A DNA stretch of 64,000 nt from positions 69,941 to 133,940 of the forward strand of contig DASQFI010000046.1 in NCBI GenBank assembly GCA_035633215.1. The letters are read 5' to 3'. Of the stretch, positions 26,252 through 35,037 are shown one piece after another. The position numbers and the translations under genes are program-made. The notes under the pieces are model-generated. The model had not been told where the DNA came from. It did no database searches and saw only the letters and a list, made by a program, of their open reading frames with translations. Every line of letters begins with the position of its first letter. Within the stretch, counting starts at the first letter, position 1. The stretch comes from DASQFI01 sp035633215. GTDB lineage: Bacteria > Acidobacteriota > Vicinamibacteria > Vicinamibacterales > SCN-69-37.

Positions 26252-27609
26252 CCGTGCGTGAGACCCGCTCGCGGACGTGGGCCGTGTGGCTCGCCGTGTC
26301 GGCGGCGATCGTCCTGCTCTGGATCCTCACGGCGGGCGAAGACGCCGAGTGGGCCCTCTGGCGCCACTACACCGCGGCGACGGCCCTGAGAAACGTCGCA
26401 GGCTCGGCCGCGCTGCTGGCGCTCGGCTACCTGTTGAGCTCGGGCCGAAGTCTGGCAGGTCGTCTCGCCCGCGTGGTGGCGATCTCGCTCGCAGCGGGCG
26501 GGACGCTTGCGGTCCTGGAACTGCCCGCGATTGTGCTGGGACATGACTACGGTCAGACGTTCGCCACGCGCGCCAACGACACCTGGCGCCAGCTCTCCAG
26601 CGGGCTCAATCGACGGGACGACGAGTTGATCCATGTGCATCAGCCTCATTCGCGGTTCCGCGGCAGCATAGGCGGGAACCTCGGGCGTCTGGGCCTCCCG
26701 TCTCCAGCCCGCTATGACGTCGACGTCGCCTACGACAAAAACGGCTTCCGCAACGACGTCGACTTCACGCAGGCCGACGTGGTCGCCATCGGCGATTCGT
26801 TTGTCGAGGCCGCGGAAATCGCCAAATCGCAGACCGTTGTCGCGGAGCTGGGGCGGCGTCTTGGCGTCACGGTCGCCAACCTCGGCCAAAGCGGCTACGG
26901 CCCGCAGCAGGAGCTCATCGTCCTGAAGCGCTACGGGGCGCCGCTCTCGCCGAAGGTCGTGGTCTGGTTTCTGTTCGGCGGCAACGACCTGTCCGATGTC
27001 GATGAATATGAGTGGCGGCGCGATCATCTCGACGAGTTCCTTGCACCGCCGCCGCTCGGCGCACGGACGTTCATGCGCAATTCGCTGACGGCGCTCGCGC
27101 GGCTCACGATGCCGACGCGGCGCACCCTCTCGGACGGCTCGCGCCGTCACGAAGTGACGTTCACGCGCGCCGATGGAAGCCGCGAAGTGATCTATCTCGA
27201 CGCCCCCGAGAGCGAGTGGCAGGCCCACCAGTGGGACGTCACATCGAGCACGCTGTTGAACGCGCGGGACCTCTCCAACCGCGGCGGGGCCGAGTTCTTG
27301 CTCGTGTACATTCCGAGGAAGCTGCGCGTCTACCAGGGTTACCTCAGCGCAGCTCCGGACTCGTACGCACACAGCTGGCAGCTGAACAACCTGCCCGAAG
27401 TCCTGGGAGATTTCTGCAGGAAGCATGGGATCTTATTTCTCGACTCGACCGTTCCGCTCCGCGAGGCAGTCGCCTCAGGCGAGTCCGTGTACTTGCCGGA
27501 CGACGTCCACTGGAACGCGGCGGGGCATCGAGTCGTCGCGGCCGCGGTGGCGGACCGCATTCACCAGATGGGCAAGCTCTCGACCACGAATCTTGGGGCG
27601 CTCCGGTGA
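26248..27609 (+). CDS. Membrane-bound SGNH/GDSL hydrolase-like protein
   Basis: 453 residues. Three helices at the N-terminus (within 1-100) precede an SGNH domain: AIGDSFVEA with nucleophile S184, NLGQSGYGPQQE (block II Gly), GGNDLSD (block III Asn, about 246), and DDVHWNAAGH (D418/H421). All catalytic blocks are intact, in contrast to the more divergent preceding protein. It may be a second transferase or a deacylase that trims the acyl decoration. ATG at 26248 forms the 4-base overlap; the GTG of the next gene overlaps the stop. Confidence 0.85.
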   Translation: MTVRETRSRTWAVWLAVSAAIVLLWILTAGEDAEWALWRHYTAATALRNVAGSAALLALGYLLSSGRSLAGRLARVVAISLAAGGTLAVLELPAIVLGHDYGQTFATRANDTWRQLSSGLNRRDDELIHVHQPHSRFRGSIGGNLGRLGLPSPARYDVDVAYDKNGFRNDVDFTQADVVAIGDSFVEAAEIAKSQTVVAELGRRLGVTVANLGQSGYGPQQELIVLKRYGAPLSPKVVVWFLFGGNDLSDVDEYEWRRDHLDEFLAPPPLGARTFMRNSLTALARLTMPTRRTLSDGSRRHEVTFTRADGSREVIYLDAPESEWQAHQWDVTSSTLLNARDLSNRGGAEFLLVYIPRKLRVYQGYLSAAPDSYAHSWQLNNLPEVLGDFCRKHGILFLDSTVPLREAVASGESVYLPDDVHWNAAGHRVVAAAVADRIHQMGKLSTTNLGALR

Positions 27610-29486
27610 GCGTGACCTCACCGTCATCCTCCGACGGGCTCAATCTCCAGGCGACTGACGCGTGGCGCGGCTGGCTCCGAGACTGGAGCGTGGCCGCGCA
27701 CGACTACTCAACGCTCGTCCGGCTGAGCCGGCAGGGGGAAAAGCTCGCGACAGTGGCGGAGATCGAGCGACGGCTCGTTCCGGTCCGTCTGGCTGTTGTG
27801 AGCACCGCCACCGCCGATTTTTTTCTGCCGATCCTGAAAGGCGCGCTTCTGCGCGCGGGGCTGCGTCCGTCGTTGTATGTAGCGCCGTACGGTCAGGTGA
27901 CGCCGAGCCTGCTCAGCGCGGACGGTCCGCTCGCCACCTTCCGGCCACAGGTGACGCTGATCGCAAACGCAACGGCGCACATGCCCGGGTGGCCGTCGCT
28001 CGACGCGTCGCTCGACGACGTGCAGCAGCAGGTGGACGACGTGTGCCGCTCGCTGCTCGACCCTTGTGCGGTCTTCCACGAGCGCACGGGGTCGGAAATC
28101 GTGCTCGACAACTTCCACGCCTTCAGCTGGCGCGCCTCAGGTAACTTCGGCGCAAAGCTTCCGGGAGATCCGACGACGTTCGTCCGGCGGCTGAACCTCG
28201 CGCTGGGCGATCGCGCGCCGCGCTTCGTCCACGTCAACGACGTCGCCGCCCTCGCCGAGCGCCGCGGCCTCGAAACCTGGTTCGACGAGCGCTACTGGTA
28301 TCTCGCCAAGCAGGCCGTGTCCTTCGACTGCGTGCCGGACTACTGCCGCAGCCTCGCGTCGATCATCGGCGCGATCCTGGGCCGGTCGAAGAAGTGCCTG
28401 CTGCTCGATCTCGACAACACGCTTTGGGGCGGGGTCGTCGGCGACGACGGACTCGCAGGCATCCAGATCGGTGAAGGCAGCGGCGAAGGCGAGGCGTTCA
28501 AAGCCTTTCAGACGTACCTGAAGCAGCTCAAGGACCGCGGCGTCCTCCTGGCGGTCTGCAGCAAAAACGACGACAGCATCGCCCGATCCGCGTTCACGGA
28601 CCATCCGGATATGGTCCTGCGGCTCGACGACTTCGTCGTCTTCAAGGCCAACTGGGAGCCGAAGTCGGGCAACATCCGCGCGATCGCCCGCGAGATGGAT
28701 CTCCCGCTCGAGTCGTTCGTGTTCGTGGACGACAACCCCGCCGAGCGCGAGGAGGTGGCGCAGGCGCTGCCCGAGGTCACGATCCCCGCCATGCCCGACG
28801 ACGCGGCCGGATTCGTGCGGGCGCTCGACGCCGAGCGGCTGTTCGAGGTCGTCGCGCTGACGACCGAAGATCTCCAGCGGACCGCGACCTATCACGCGCG
28901 CCGCGAGACGCTCGATGCCCTGGGTGGGGCGACCGACGTGGGGGCGTACCTGGCGTCGCTCCTGATGACCGCGTCCGTCCGTCCGTTCGAGCCGGTCTCC
29001 TTCGAGCGCATCACGCAGCTCGTCAACAAGACGAACCAGTTCAATCTGACGACCCCGCGCGTCGTGCCGGCAGAAATCGAACGGCTCGCGTCCGATCCAC
29101 GCACCGTGACGTTTTCGGTCCGCCTGCAGGATCGGTTTGCCGATCACGGCTTGATCAGCGTGTTCTTCGCGCATGCCGACGGCCCGGCGCTCGTGATCGA
29201 CGCGTGGCTGATGAGCTGTCGCGTGCTGGGCCGCGGCGTCGAGCGCCTCCTCTTCAATCACGTGCTCGCGGCCGCCCGCGAGCGCACCCTGTCCGAGATC
29301 GTCGGCGAGTACAAGCCGACCGATCGCAACATGCTGGTCAAGGATCACTACGCCGGCCTCGGGTTCACCCGCGACGGCGGCGACGGCACTTCCGAACGCT
29401 GGCGCCTGCGCGTGGCAGACGCCACCCCTCTCGAGAACTGCATCGACGCCGGAACGGCAGCACGCGAGCCTCGGGCCAGCCAATGA
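27606..29486 (+). CDS. FkbH-like HAD-IIIC protein (predicted acyl/glyceryl loader)
   Basis: 626 residues, the full length of FkbH-type proteins. The N-terminal ~250 residues are the family's accessory domain. LLLDLDNTLWGGVVGDDG gives the HAD DxDxT motif (D268), and LLAVCSKNDD the conserved Cys and Lys. FVFVDDNPAEREEV closes the HAD part; LVNKTNQFNLTT and the GNAT-like C-terminus complete it. Known FkbH homologues take 1,3-bisphosphoglycerate and load glyceryl onto a carrier protein. The carrier-protein gene follows with a 4-base overlap. GTG start at 27606 (GTGA overlap). Confidence 0.88.
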   Translation: MSVTSPSSSDGLNLQATDAWRGWLRDWSVAAHDYSTLVRLSRQGEKLATVAEIERRLVPVRLAVVSTATADFFLPILKGALLRAGLRPSLYVAPYGQVTPSLLSADGPLATFRPQVTLIANATAHMPGWPSLDASLDDVQQQVDDVCRSLLDPCAVFHERTGSEIVLDNFHAFSWRASGNFGAKLPGDPTTFVRRLNLALGDRAPRFVHVNDVAALAERRGLETWFDERYWYLAKQAVSFDCVPDYCRSLASIIGAILGRSKKCLLLDLDNTLWGGVVGDDGLAGIQIGEGSGEGEAFKAFQTYLKQLKDRGVLLAVCSKNDDSIARSAFTDHPDMVLRLDDFVVFKANWEPKSGNIRAIAREMDLPLESFVFVDDNPAEREEVAQALPEVTIPAMPDDAAGFVRALDAERLFEVVALTTEDLQRTATYHARRETLDALGGATDVGAYLASLLMTASVRPFEPVSFERITQLVNKTNQFNLTTPRVVPAEIERLASDPRTVTFSVRLQDRFADHGLISVFFAHADGPALVIDAWLMSCRVLGRGVERLLFNHVLAAARERTLSEIVGEYKPTDRNMLVKDHYAGLGFTRDGGDGTSERWRLRVADATPLENCIDAGTAAREPRASQ

Positions 29487-29740
29487 CGGACGACCAGATT
29501 CTCTATCGCGTCGGCGAGATCGTGGCCGAGACCGTCGGGCTCGCGACGCTCGCGCTCACGCCGGCGACAACCGCGGCCGACGTCGAAGGATGGGATTCGC
29601 TCGCCAACGTGCAGATCATCGTCGCGATCGAGAAACGGTTCGGGATCCGGTTCCGGACCGGCGAGATCGCGTCGATCAAGAGCGTCGGCGAGCTGGTCGC
29701 CCGCATCGCGTCACGCCTCAGCGGCCCGAGAAACGGATGA
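29483..29740 (+). CDS. Acyl carrier protein
   Basis: 85 residues with GWDSLANVQ at 36-44; S39 is the predicted phosphopantetheine attachment site. The ATG overlaps the FkbH stop by 4 bases. Position after FkbH and in the MBOAT operon suggests that this carrier receives the group loaded by FkbH and presents it to the MBOAT, as DltC does for DltB. The last 23 bases overlap the 3' end of the converging epimerase gene. Confidence 0.9.
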   Translation: MTDDQILYRVGEIVAETVGLATLALTPATTAADVEGWDSLANVQIIVAIEKRFGIRFRTGEIASIKSVGELVARIASRLSGPRNG

Positions 29741-30827
29741 GCACGTCAACGATCCGCCGGGCCGCGCCGCCGTCCCAGAGCGGCGGCGCGCCGGGAGCAC
29801 TCGCGTGACCCTTGATCTCACGCCAGCCCGCCACGATCGACTCGGGCCGCGTGCCCACTACACGGTTGGTACCGTGCGTGACCGTCACCGGACGCTCCGT
29901 GTTGTCCCGGAGCGTCAGGCACGGCACACCCAGAATCGTCGTCTCTTCCTGGATACCGCCCGAATCGGTGAGCACGATCGTCGCCCGCTGCATCAGGGAG
30001 AGGAACTCGAGGTAGCCGAGCGGATCGAGCAATCGCAGGCGCCCGCGCTTCACCAGTCGGTCCGCGGTGGCCGATCCGAGCACCGCGGGACGCGTGCGCG
30101 GATGGACCGGAAAGACGAGCGGGACGTCCTCAGCAATCTCGCCGATCGCCCCAATCATCCGTTCGAACGACGCGGCGTTGTCTACGTTGCTCGGCCGGTG
30201 AAGCGTCAGAAGGCCGTAGTCTGCCGATCCCAGACCCAGCCGCTCCTGGACGTTCAGACCGCGTGCGTGGTCGCGATGCGCGAGCAGCGTGTCGATCATC
30301 ACGTTGCCGACAAAGTGGATTTTCTCGCCGGCAATGCCCTCGCGCCGCAGGTTCGCCTCGGCCGAGGCTTCCGTTGTGAACAGCAGCTCGGACAGCTGAT
30401 CGGTCAGGATGCGGTTGATCTCCTCCGGCATCGTCCGGTCGAAGCTCCGCAGGCCCGCCTCGACGTGCGCCACCGGCACGCCGAGCTTGATCGCGACGAG
30501 GGCGCACGCGATGGTCGAGTTGACGTCGCCCACCACGAGTACGAGATCCGCGCGGCGCTCCAGCAGCACCGGTTCGAACGCCGCCATGATCGCGGCCGTC
30601 TGCTGCGCGTGGCTCGACGAGCCCACCTCGAGGTTGACGTCAGGCCTAGGGATCGCGAGATCGTCGAAGAAGACCTTCGAAAGCTGGTCGTCGTAGTGCT
30701 GCCCGGTGTGGACGATCGTCGACGTGAACGGGCTGTCGCGGCGCTTGAGCTCAGCGGCAATCGGCGCGACCTTCATGAAGTTCGGCCGCGCGCCGACGAT
30801 GCTCATCAGATGAAACGGACGCTTCAC
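29718..30827 (-). CDS. wecB: UDP-N-acetylglucosamine 2-epimerase (non-hydrolysing)
   Basis: About 369 residues from GTG at 30827. SIVGARPNFMK at the N-terminus, TGQHYDDQLS, GDVNSTIACAL, HVEAGLRSFDRTMPEEINR, LTLHRPSNVD and DSGGIQEET with the following RDNTERP are the full set of WecB/MnaA signatures. The enzyme converts UDP-GlcNAc to UDP-ManNAc in the cytoplasm. The frame remains open to a TTG at 30872, while ATG at 30806 begins directly at the family N-terminus. No WecC-type dehydrogenase is in the window, so ManNAc itself may be the sugar used. Confidence 0.92.
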   Translation of the reverse strand: MKRPFHLMSIVGARPNFMKVAPIAAELKRRDSPFTSTIVHTGQHYDDQLSKVFFDDLAIPRPDVNLEVGSSSHAQQTAAIMAAFEPVLLERRADLVLVVGDVNSTIACALVAIKLGVPVAHVEAGLRSFDRTMPEEINRILTDQLSELLFTTEASAEANLRREGIAGEKIHFVGNVMIDTLLAHRDHARGLNVQERLGLGSADYGLLTLHRPSNVDNAASFERMIGAIGEIAEDVPLVFPVHPRTRPAVLGSATADRLVKRGRLRLLDPLGYLEFLSLMQRATIVLTDSGGIQEETTILGVPCLTLRDNTERPVTVTHGTNRVVGTRPESIVAGWREIKGHASAPGAPPLWDGGAARRIVDVLIRFSGR

Positions 30828-31085
30828 GACGTCAGCCGCGCTTCCGGAATCAGCATGTCTCTCCGCCCGCAATGCTACCTTCCATCATGACGATGAGTCG
30901 AGGCGCGAGTGCGCGGATGCTGGCCGGGGCGGTGATGCTGCTCGGCCGGGCCCCAGGGCGGGAGCGCGCTTCTGGCAGATCTCGGGGCTTATTGAGCACG
31001 TCTCGACGCTTGCCCGCGGCTGTCGGCGCGGCACCCGACGGCGCGCGCGTCACATAGGATTTGTGTGAAAGGGGAGGTCCCGGCT

Positions 31086-31898
31086 GTGGATCCGACGATC
31101 GATGATGTTCGGAGATTCTGGGACACGTTGCCGCTCGGGGTGGGCTTCATTCCCGAGGATGTTGGATCAGCCGAATGGTTCCGAGAGTTCGATCGGGTCA
31201 AAGCGAACTTCGGTCTGCTGGGCGTGCTCGAGACGTTCGCGCCGGCGACGCTCCGCGGCAAACGCGTGCTCGACGTGGGTTGCGGACCGGGCTTCTGGGC
31301 GCGGCATCTGATTCCGATGGGAGCCGATTATGAGGGGATCGATGTGTCCCCACGGTCTGTCGAACTTGCACGGCGATCGCTCGAACTCTCCGGGCAGCGC
31401 GGCCGCATCCGGACCGCCAACGCGGAGTCTCTGCCGTTCGACGCTGAGAGCTTCGACGCGGTGATCAGCGAAGGCGTCATCCACCACACGCCAGACACCC
31501 AGGCCTGCATCGATGAGATCTATCGAGTGCTGCGGCCAGGAGGGCGGGCGGCGGTCAGCGTGTACTTTCGGCCCGCCGTGCTGAGATCGCCCGTCCTGTT
31601 CGCCCTGGCCAGACGTGCGATGAGAACGCTCGGCGTGCTGCAGACCGGACGAGGCCGCGAAGGCATGGCGGATGCGACCACAGCTGAAGCGTTCGTTCGA
31701 ATGTACGACGGCGCCGACAACCCCATCGGCAAAGCCTACTCGCACGCGGAATTCCGCCAGGCCTTCGGGCGCTTTTCGGCCGTCACCTCCCGCCGGTACT
31801 TCATTCCCTATGTCCGCGGCTATGTCGCCCTTCCGGCGCCGGTCCGCCGGCTTATTGCCCGTCTGGGTCTAATGGTGGTCGTGGTGGCCCATAAGTGA
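31086..31898 (+). CDS. Class I SAM-dependent methyltransferase (Methyltransf_11)
   Basis: 270 residues from a GTG at 31086 preceded, 8 bases away, by GGGGAGG. The frame is open to another GTG at 31065. VLDVGCGPGFWARHL is motif I, GIDVSPRSVELA motif II region, and FDAVISEGVIHHTPD the Methyltransf_11 post-motif; LRPGGRAAVSVYF follows. The C-terminal ~100 residues include YFIPYVRGYV and an end helix. It stands alone between the divergent epimerase and the 377-base gap upstream of 32276. Substrate unknown. Confidence 0.85.
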   Translation: MDPTIDDVRRFWDTLPLGVGFIPEDVGSAEWFREFDRVKANFGLLGVLETFAPATLRGKRVLDVGCGPGFWARHLIPMGADYEGIDVSPRSVELARRSLELSGQRGRIRTANAESLPFDAESFDAVISEGVIHHTPDTQACIDEIYRVLRPGGRAAVSVYFRPAVLRSPVLFALARRAMRTLGVLQTGRGREGMADATTAEAFVRMYDGADNPIGKAYSHAEFRQAFGRFSAVTSRRYFIPYVRGYVALPAPVRRLIARLGLMVVVVAHK

Positions 31899-32136
31899 TC
31901 GTCCGCTCCGACAACTCGACGAGATCCCCTGGACGAGGCGGCGCGTGAGGTGAGTCGATCAGGCCGACCGACGCGCCATGAGGTACAGCTCGCCCGGCCT
32001 GCGCAGAGTTGATCTCGGACTTTAAGTCTCGGAATCCAGGACTATTGGCGGGGTTGGACGGGACTTCGTGAGGCATAACACCGAAAGCGCCCGACGAAGG
32101 TGCCCTCGGCGGGTTGTTGACAGTAACTCTTGCGGA

Positions 32137-32148
32137 ATCAACTAGTTA
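32137..32148 (+). promoter_or_regulatory. ATCAACTAGTTA, possible enhancer-binding-protein site
   Basis: Differs by one base from the element at 23714-23725 and stands 79 bases before the -24 GG, as against 80 in leader A. A similar GTTACG stretch lies 77 bases before the sigma-54-like promoter at 63480. Confidence 0.45.
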
Positions 32149-32214
32149 CGGACATCGAAAGTCAGCAACTGACCCCATGTCGATAGTAGAGTGGGGCCCG
32201 TCGGCAACGACCGT

Positions 32215-32230
32215 GGGCAGCGTTCTTGCT
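32215..32230 (+). promoter_or_regulatory. Sigma-54-like promoter B (GGCA-N8-TTGCT)
   Basis: GGGCAGCGTTCTTGCT with -24 GG at 32216-32217 and -12 GC at 32228-32229 (12 bases apart). Identical to promoter A except for one base. AAGGAG at 32256-32261 and the ATG at 32276 follow. Confidence 0.6.
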
Positions 32231-32275
32231 GACTAACGGGCGATCTGCGAGTCCCAAGGAGCGCTCGCGACATCG

Positions 32276-34015
32276 ATGGCACTGAACTCCTGGACGTGGA
32301 TCGACGAACCCGCGGACGCCGGTGGCTTGGCTGGTGCGTTGCTGCTTCCCGGCCGCGTGCGCCTTACGGCGGCCGGGCTGGGACTGATTGCATTCATCCT
32401 GTACGCGCCCCTGGTCGGCTGGGGCCTGCCGCACGCCACGGCACCCGACCGGATCAAGACATTCGCGACCGACGAGATTCTTCCGCTCGAAGGGCTGGCC
32501 GAGATGCGCAGCACGTTCGTGAGCACTGCGCCCGATCGCCAGATCGGCTACCCCTGGTGGCACTACTTTGTCGTCTCTGCCGCCCAATTGCCGTACGTGG
32601 CCGGCTTGATGCTGTCGGGGGACCTGGCGCAGCCCAGCCCTGTCTACCCCTTTGGGCTTCGGGACCCGGTGAGAGCGCTGAAGGTCCTGACCGTCATCGG
32701 TCGCATGGTAAGTGTGCTCATGGGGGCGGGCATCGTCCTCGCCTCATTTTTTTTCGCCCGGGCGTTGTGGGACCACGCCACCGGGATGGTCGCGGGCGTG
32801 CTCACCATGCTCAGCTACCCGATGTTCTACTACAGCCGGACCGCCAATATGGACGTACCGGCATTCTTCTGGAGTGCGATTGGGCTGGCGATTCTCGCCA
32901 CGATGCTCTCCAGCGGGGTGACCACCCGACGCGCGGTGTGGCTCGGACTGTTCACCGCGCTCGCCGGCGCGACCAAGGATCAAGCCGTCGCGCTTTTTAT
33001 CCCGCTTTGTCTCGCGCTCTTGCTGCCTCGCTTCAACCACCCCCCGGGGACGCGGTACCAGGTGCGGCCTCTCATGCTTGGACTTGGCGTCGGGCTCATC
33101 GCCTACGTGGCCGCGACCGGAATGCTGGTCGATCCGCACAGGCATCTGATGCACTTGCACGCCCAGCTCTTCGATCAGGGACGTGTGACGGGCGCGAGCG
33201 CGTACTTTCCTAGCGGCCCACGCACCTGGGAAAACACGGCCCAGCTCGCGATCGGCTTCGGGGCCGGTCTCGGCGCGATGATGTCGTGGCCGGTGCTGCT
33301 GATGTCGGCGGCAGGCTGCGCGCTCGCGGCACGCCGCGCTCGATGGCATCTGCTCTGGCTGCTTCCCTTCGTGACCATCTTCGTGCTGTTCGTGCGAATT
33401 CCGGGCATCATTGTCGTCCGCTACTTCCTGCCGCTGACGCTGTTCGTCGACGCCTTCGCGGCGCTGGCACTCACGACGCTCTGGCGATCGCGGGGCCGGG
33501 CTGCGTTCGTGCCCCTCCTGGTCGTGCTGGTGTCCTCGCGCGTGGCGATGGGGCTGGACCTCAGCTACGCGCAACTGCGCGACACGCGGTACGCGGCCGC
33601 CGACTGGCTGCGCGCCCACTATCGCGCGGGCGATCGCGTAGAGTACTTCGGCGTGACCGAAACACTCCCGCCCTTGGAGGGGAACGTCAGCTCGCGTCGA
33701 ATCATGGGACGCGAGGACTGGGTCGGCGAGCGCGGGCACGGACAGGCGGTGCTGGAGTATCTGGCCCGGGAGGGGCCGAAGTACGTGATCGTGATTCCGG
33801 ACTGGACGAGCCGGGCCGGAATGGAGCACAGCGGGGACTGCCCGCCTGAGGTGTATGCCGCGCTCCTGGACGGCACCGCCGGATACAGCCTGACGGCGTA
33901 CTTCGCGCCACCGTCGCTGCTGCCGGACGCGCTCCGCCGGCCGCCTCTCGACAACCCGTCGGTCGCGCCGCCGGTGCGCATCTTCCTTCGGAAGGAAGCG
34001 GGTGACGGCCGGTGA
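32276..34015 (+). CDS. GT-C glycosyltransferase, family 39-like
   Basis: 579 residues, about eleven helices from residue 36. After helix 1, KTFATDEILPLEGL carries the Asp-Glu pair, and YYSRTANMDVPAFF is the second GT39-like motif. A soluble C-terminal part of ~160 residues follows. The first residues (MALNSW) copy those of the MBOAT gene (MPLNSW), and 15 of the first 18 bases agree, so they may have come with the duplicated promoter region. It leads a five-gene operon to 38059 and overlaps the next gene by 4 bases. Confidence 0.78.
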   Translation: MALNSWTWIDEPADAGGLAGALLLPGRVRLTAAGLGLIAFILYAPLVGWGLPHATAPDRIKTFATDEILPLEGLAEMRSTFVSTAPDRQIGYPWWHYFVVSAAQLPYVAGLMLSGDLAQPSPVYPFGLRDPVRALKVLTVIGRMVSVLMGAGIVLASFFFARALWDHATGMVAGVLTMLSYPMFYYSRTANMDVPAFFWSAIGLAILATMLSSGVTTRRAVWLGLFTALAGATKDQAVALFIPLCLALLLPRFNHPPGTRYQVRPLMLGLGVGLIAYVAATGMLVDPHRHLMHLHAQLFDQGRVTGASAYFPSGPRTWENTAQLAIGFGAGLGAMMSWPVLLMSAAGCALAARRARWHLLWLLPFVTIFVLFVRIPGIIVVRYFLPLTLFVDAFAALALTTLWRSRGRAAFVPLLVVLVSSRVAMGLDLSYAQLRDTRYAAADWLRAHYRAGDRVEYFGVTETLPPLEGNVSSRRIMGREDWVGERGHGQAVLEYLAREGPKYVIVIPDWTSRAGMEHSGDCPPEVYAALLDGTAGYSLTAYFAPPSLLPDALRRPPLDNPSVAPPVRIFLRKEAGDGR

Positions 34016-35037
34016 AATGGTATTCCCCGCTGTTCATGCTCGCGCGCAGCGCACTGGGGGTGGCGCTCCTTATTTACGTGCTGCGGTCGGGTGGGGCGTG
34101 GGAGTCCTTACGTGGGTTGTTTGCCTTCGGCTGGCTCGTGGTGTTGCTCAACATGGTGCCGCTGATGGGCGCGGCCATCGAAGCAAGCCGCCTGAGGGTG
34201 TTGTTTCGCGCGCAAGGTCTGCCCGTGTCGTTCTCGACCGGGTTTCGCGTCGTCGCCATTGGCGCGCTGTTCAACCTGTTCATTCCTGGAGGCACGGGCG
34301 GGGACGTGATGAAGCTGTACTACCTGTCGCGCCAGCATCGCGGCCGCGGCGTCGAGATTGCCACGGTTCTCTTCGTGGATCGAGCCGTGGCGTTGTTCGC
34401 GCTGCTCTTGTTCATCGCCGGCCTGCTCATCGCGCAGCGCCCGCTGGTGACGCTCGCACCCATGCTGCCGGGAGCGGCGCTCGGAGTGGCGCTGTGTCTG
34501 ACCCTGATTCTCGTCGGCACGCTCGTCGTCTGGTCGACCTGGATCCGCGGGAGCGCCGCCTATCGGATCGTGACCGAACGGTTTCCGCTTGGACGACACC
34601 TGGCACGTGCCGCGGACGCGGCCTACACGTTCAGAGCCAGGAAGTCTGCGCTCCTGCTGGCGGCCCTCTACTCGTTTGTTGGGCACGTGATGTTGGCGGC
34701 GACTCTGGCTCTGGCTGGAACCGTGCTCGTGCCCACGGCACCGCCGCTGATGGTCGCCACGCTGTCTCTTCTGGCACTCATGGCGAACGTGATCCCGATC
34801 ACGCCTGGCGGAATTGGCGTGGGCGAGGCGGCGGCCGAGACCCTGTTCCGGTCTGTCGGTATTCAGGGGGGCGCAGCTGTGGTCGCCGCCTGGCGGGCCG
34901 GCATGGCCGCCGTGTACGTGCTCGGAGCTGGTTTGTATGTCCTGAGCGACAGAGGTCCGAGGCGTACGTCGACAAGTCAGCCGGGGACGCCCGCCGCCAC
35001 GGTGCGGGTCACCTCCCACTCCAGGATGGTTCAATGA
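34012..35037 (+). CDS. Flippase-like/LPG-synthase-TM-domain protein (UPF0104 family)
   Basis: 341 residues, about eight helices. SRLRVLFRAQGLPVSF, LFIPGGTGGDVMKLYYL and the late ITPGGIGVGEAAAETLF are the motifs of the lysylphosphatidylglycerol-synthase transmembrane family (AglD/MprF flippase domain). These proteins are proposed to move lipids or lipid-linked sugars across the membrane. The gene is coupled to the upstream GT-C by GTGA overlap, so it may supply the lipid-linked donor to it. The cargo cannot be told from sequence. Confidence 0.85.
   Translation: MKWYSPLFMLARSALGVALLIYVLRSGGAWESLRGLFAFGWLVVLLNMVPLMGAAIEASRLRVLFRAQGLPVSFSTGFRVVAIGALFNLFIPGGTGGDVMKLYYLSRQHRGRGVEIATVLFVDRAVALFALLLFIAGLLIAQRPLVTLAPMLPGAALGVALCLTLILVGTLVVWSTWIRGSAAYRIVTERFPLGRHLARAADAAYTFRARKSALLLAALYSFVGHVMLAATLALAGTVLVPTAPPLMVATLSLLALMANVIPITPGGIGVGEAAAETLFRSVGIQGGAAVVAAWRAGMAAVYVLGAGLYVLSDRGPRRTSTSQPGTPAATVRVTSHSRMVQ

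Larger units (their letters stand above)
31899..32275 (+). other. 377-base gene-free region holding leader B
   Basis: No supported gene. It holds TTAAGTC (32022-32028), a GAATCCAGG-ACTATTGGCGG block (32032-32050), a TTGACA at 32117-32122 without a convincing -10, the ATCAACTAGTTA site and the sigma-54-like core promoter. The order and spacing of TTAAGTC, ATCAAYTAGTTA and the core promoter repeat those at 23604-23808, suggesting duplication of one regulatory region. Confidence 0.5.

Noticed and set aside
32117..32145. A sigma-70 promoter beginning with TTGACA in leader B (and 23669 in leader A)
   Set aside because: At 17 bases downstream the -10 hexamers are AACTAG and GTCACG, too far from TATAAT. 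The TTGACAG word may still be a conserved part of the leader.
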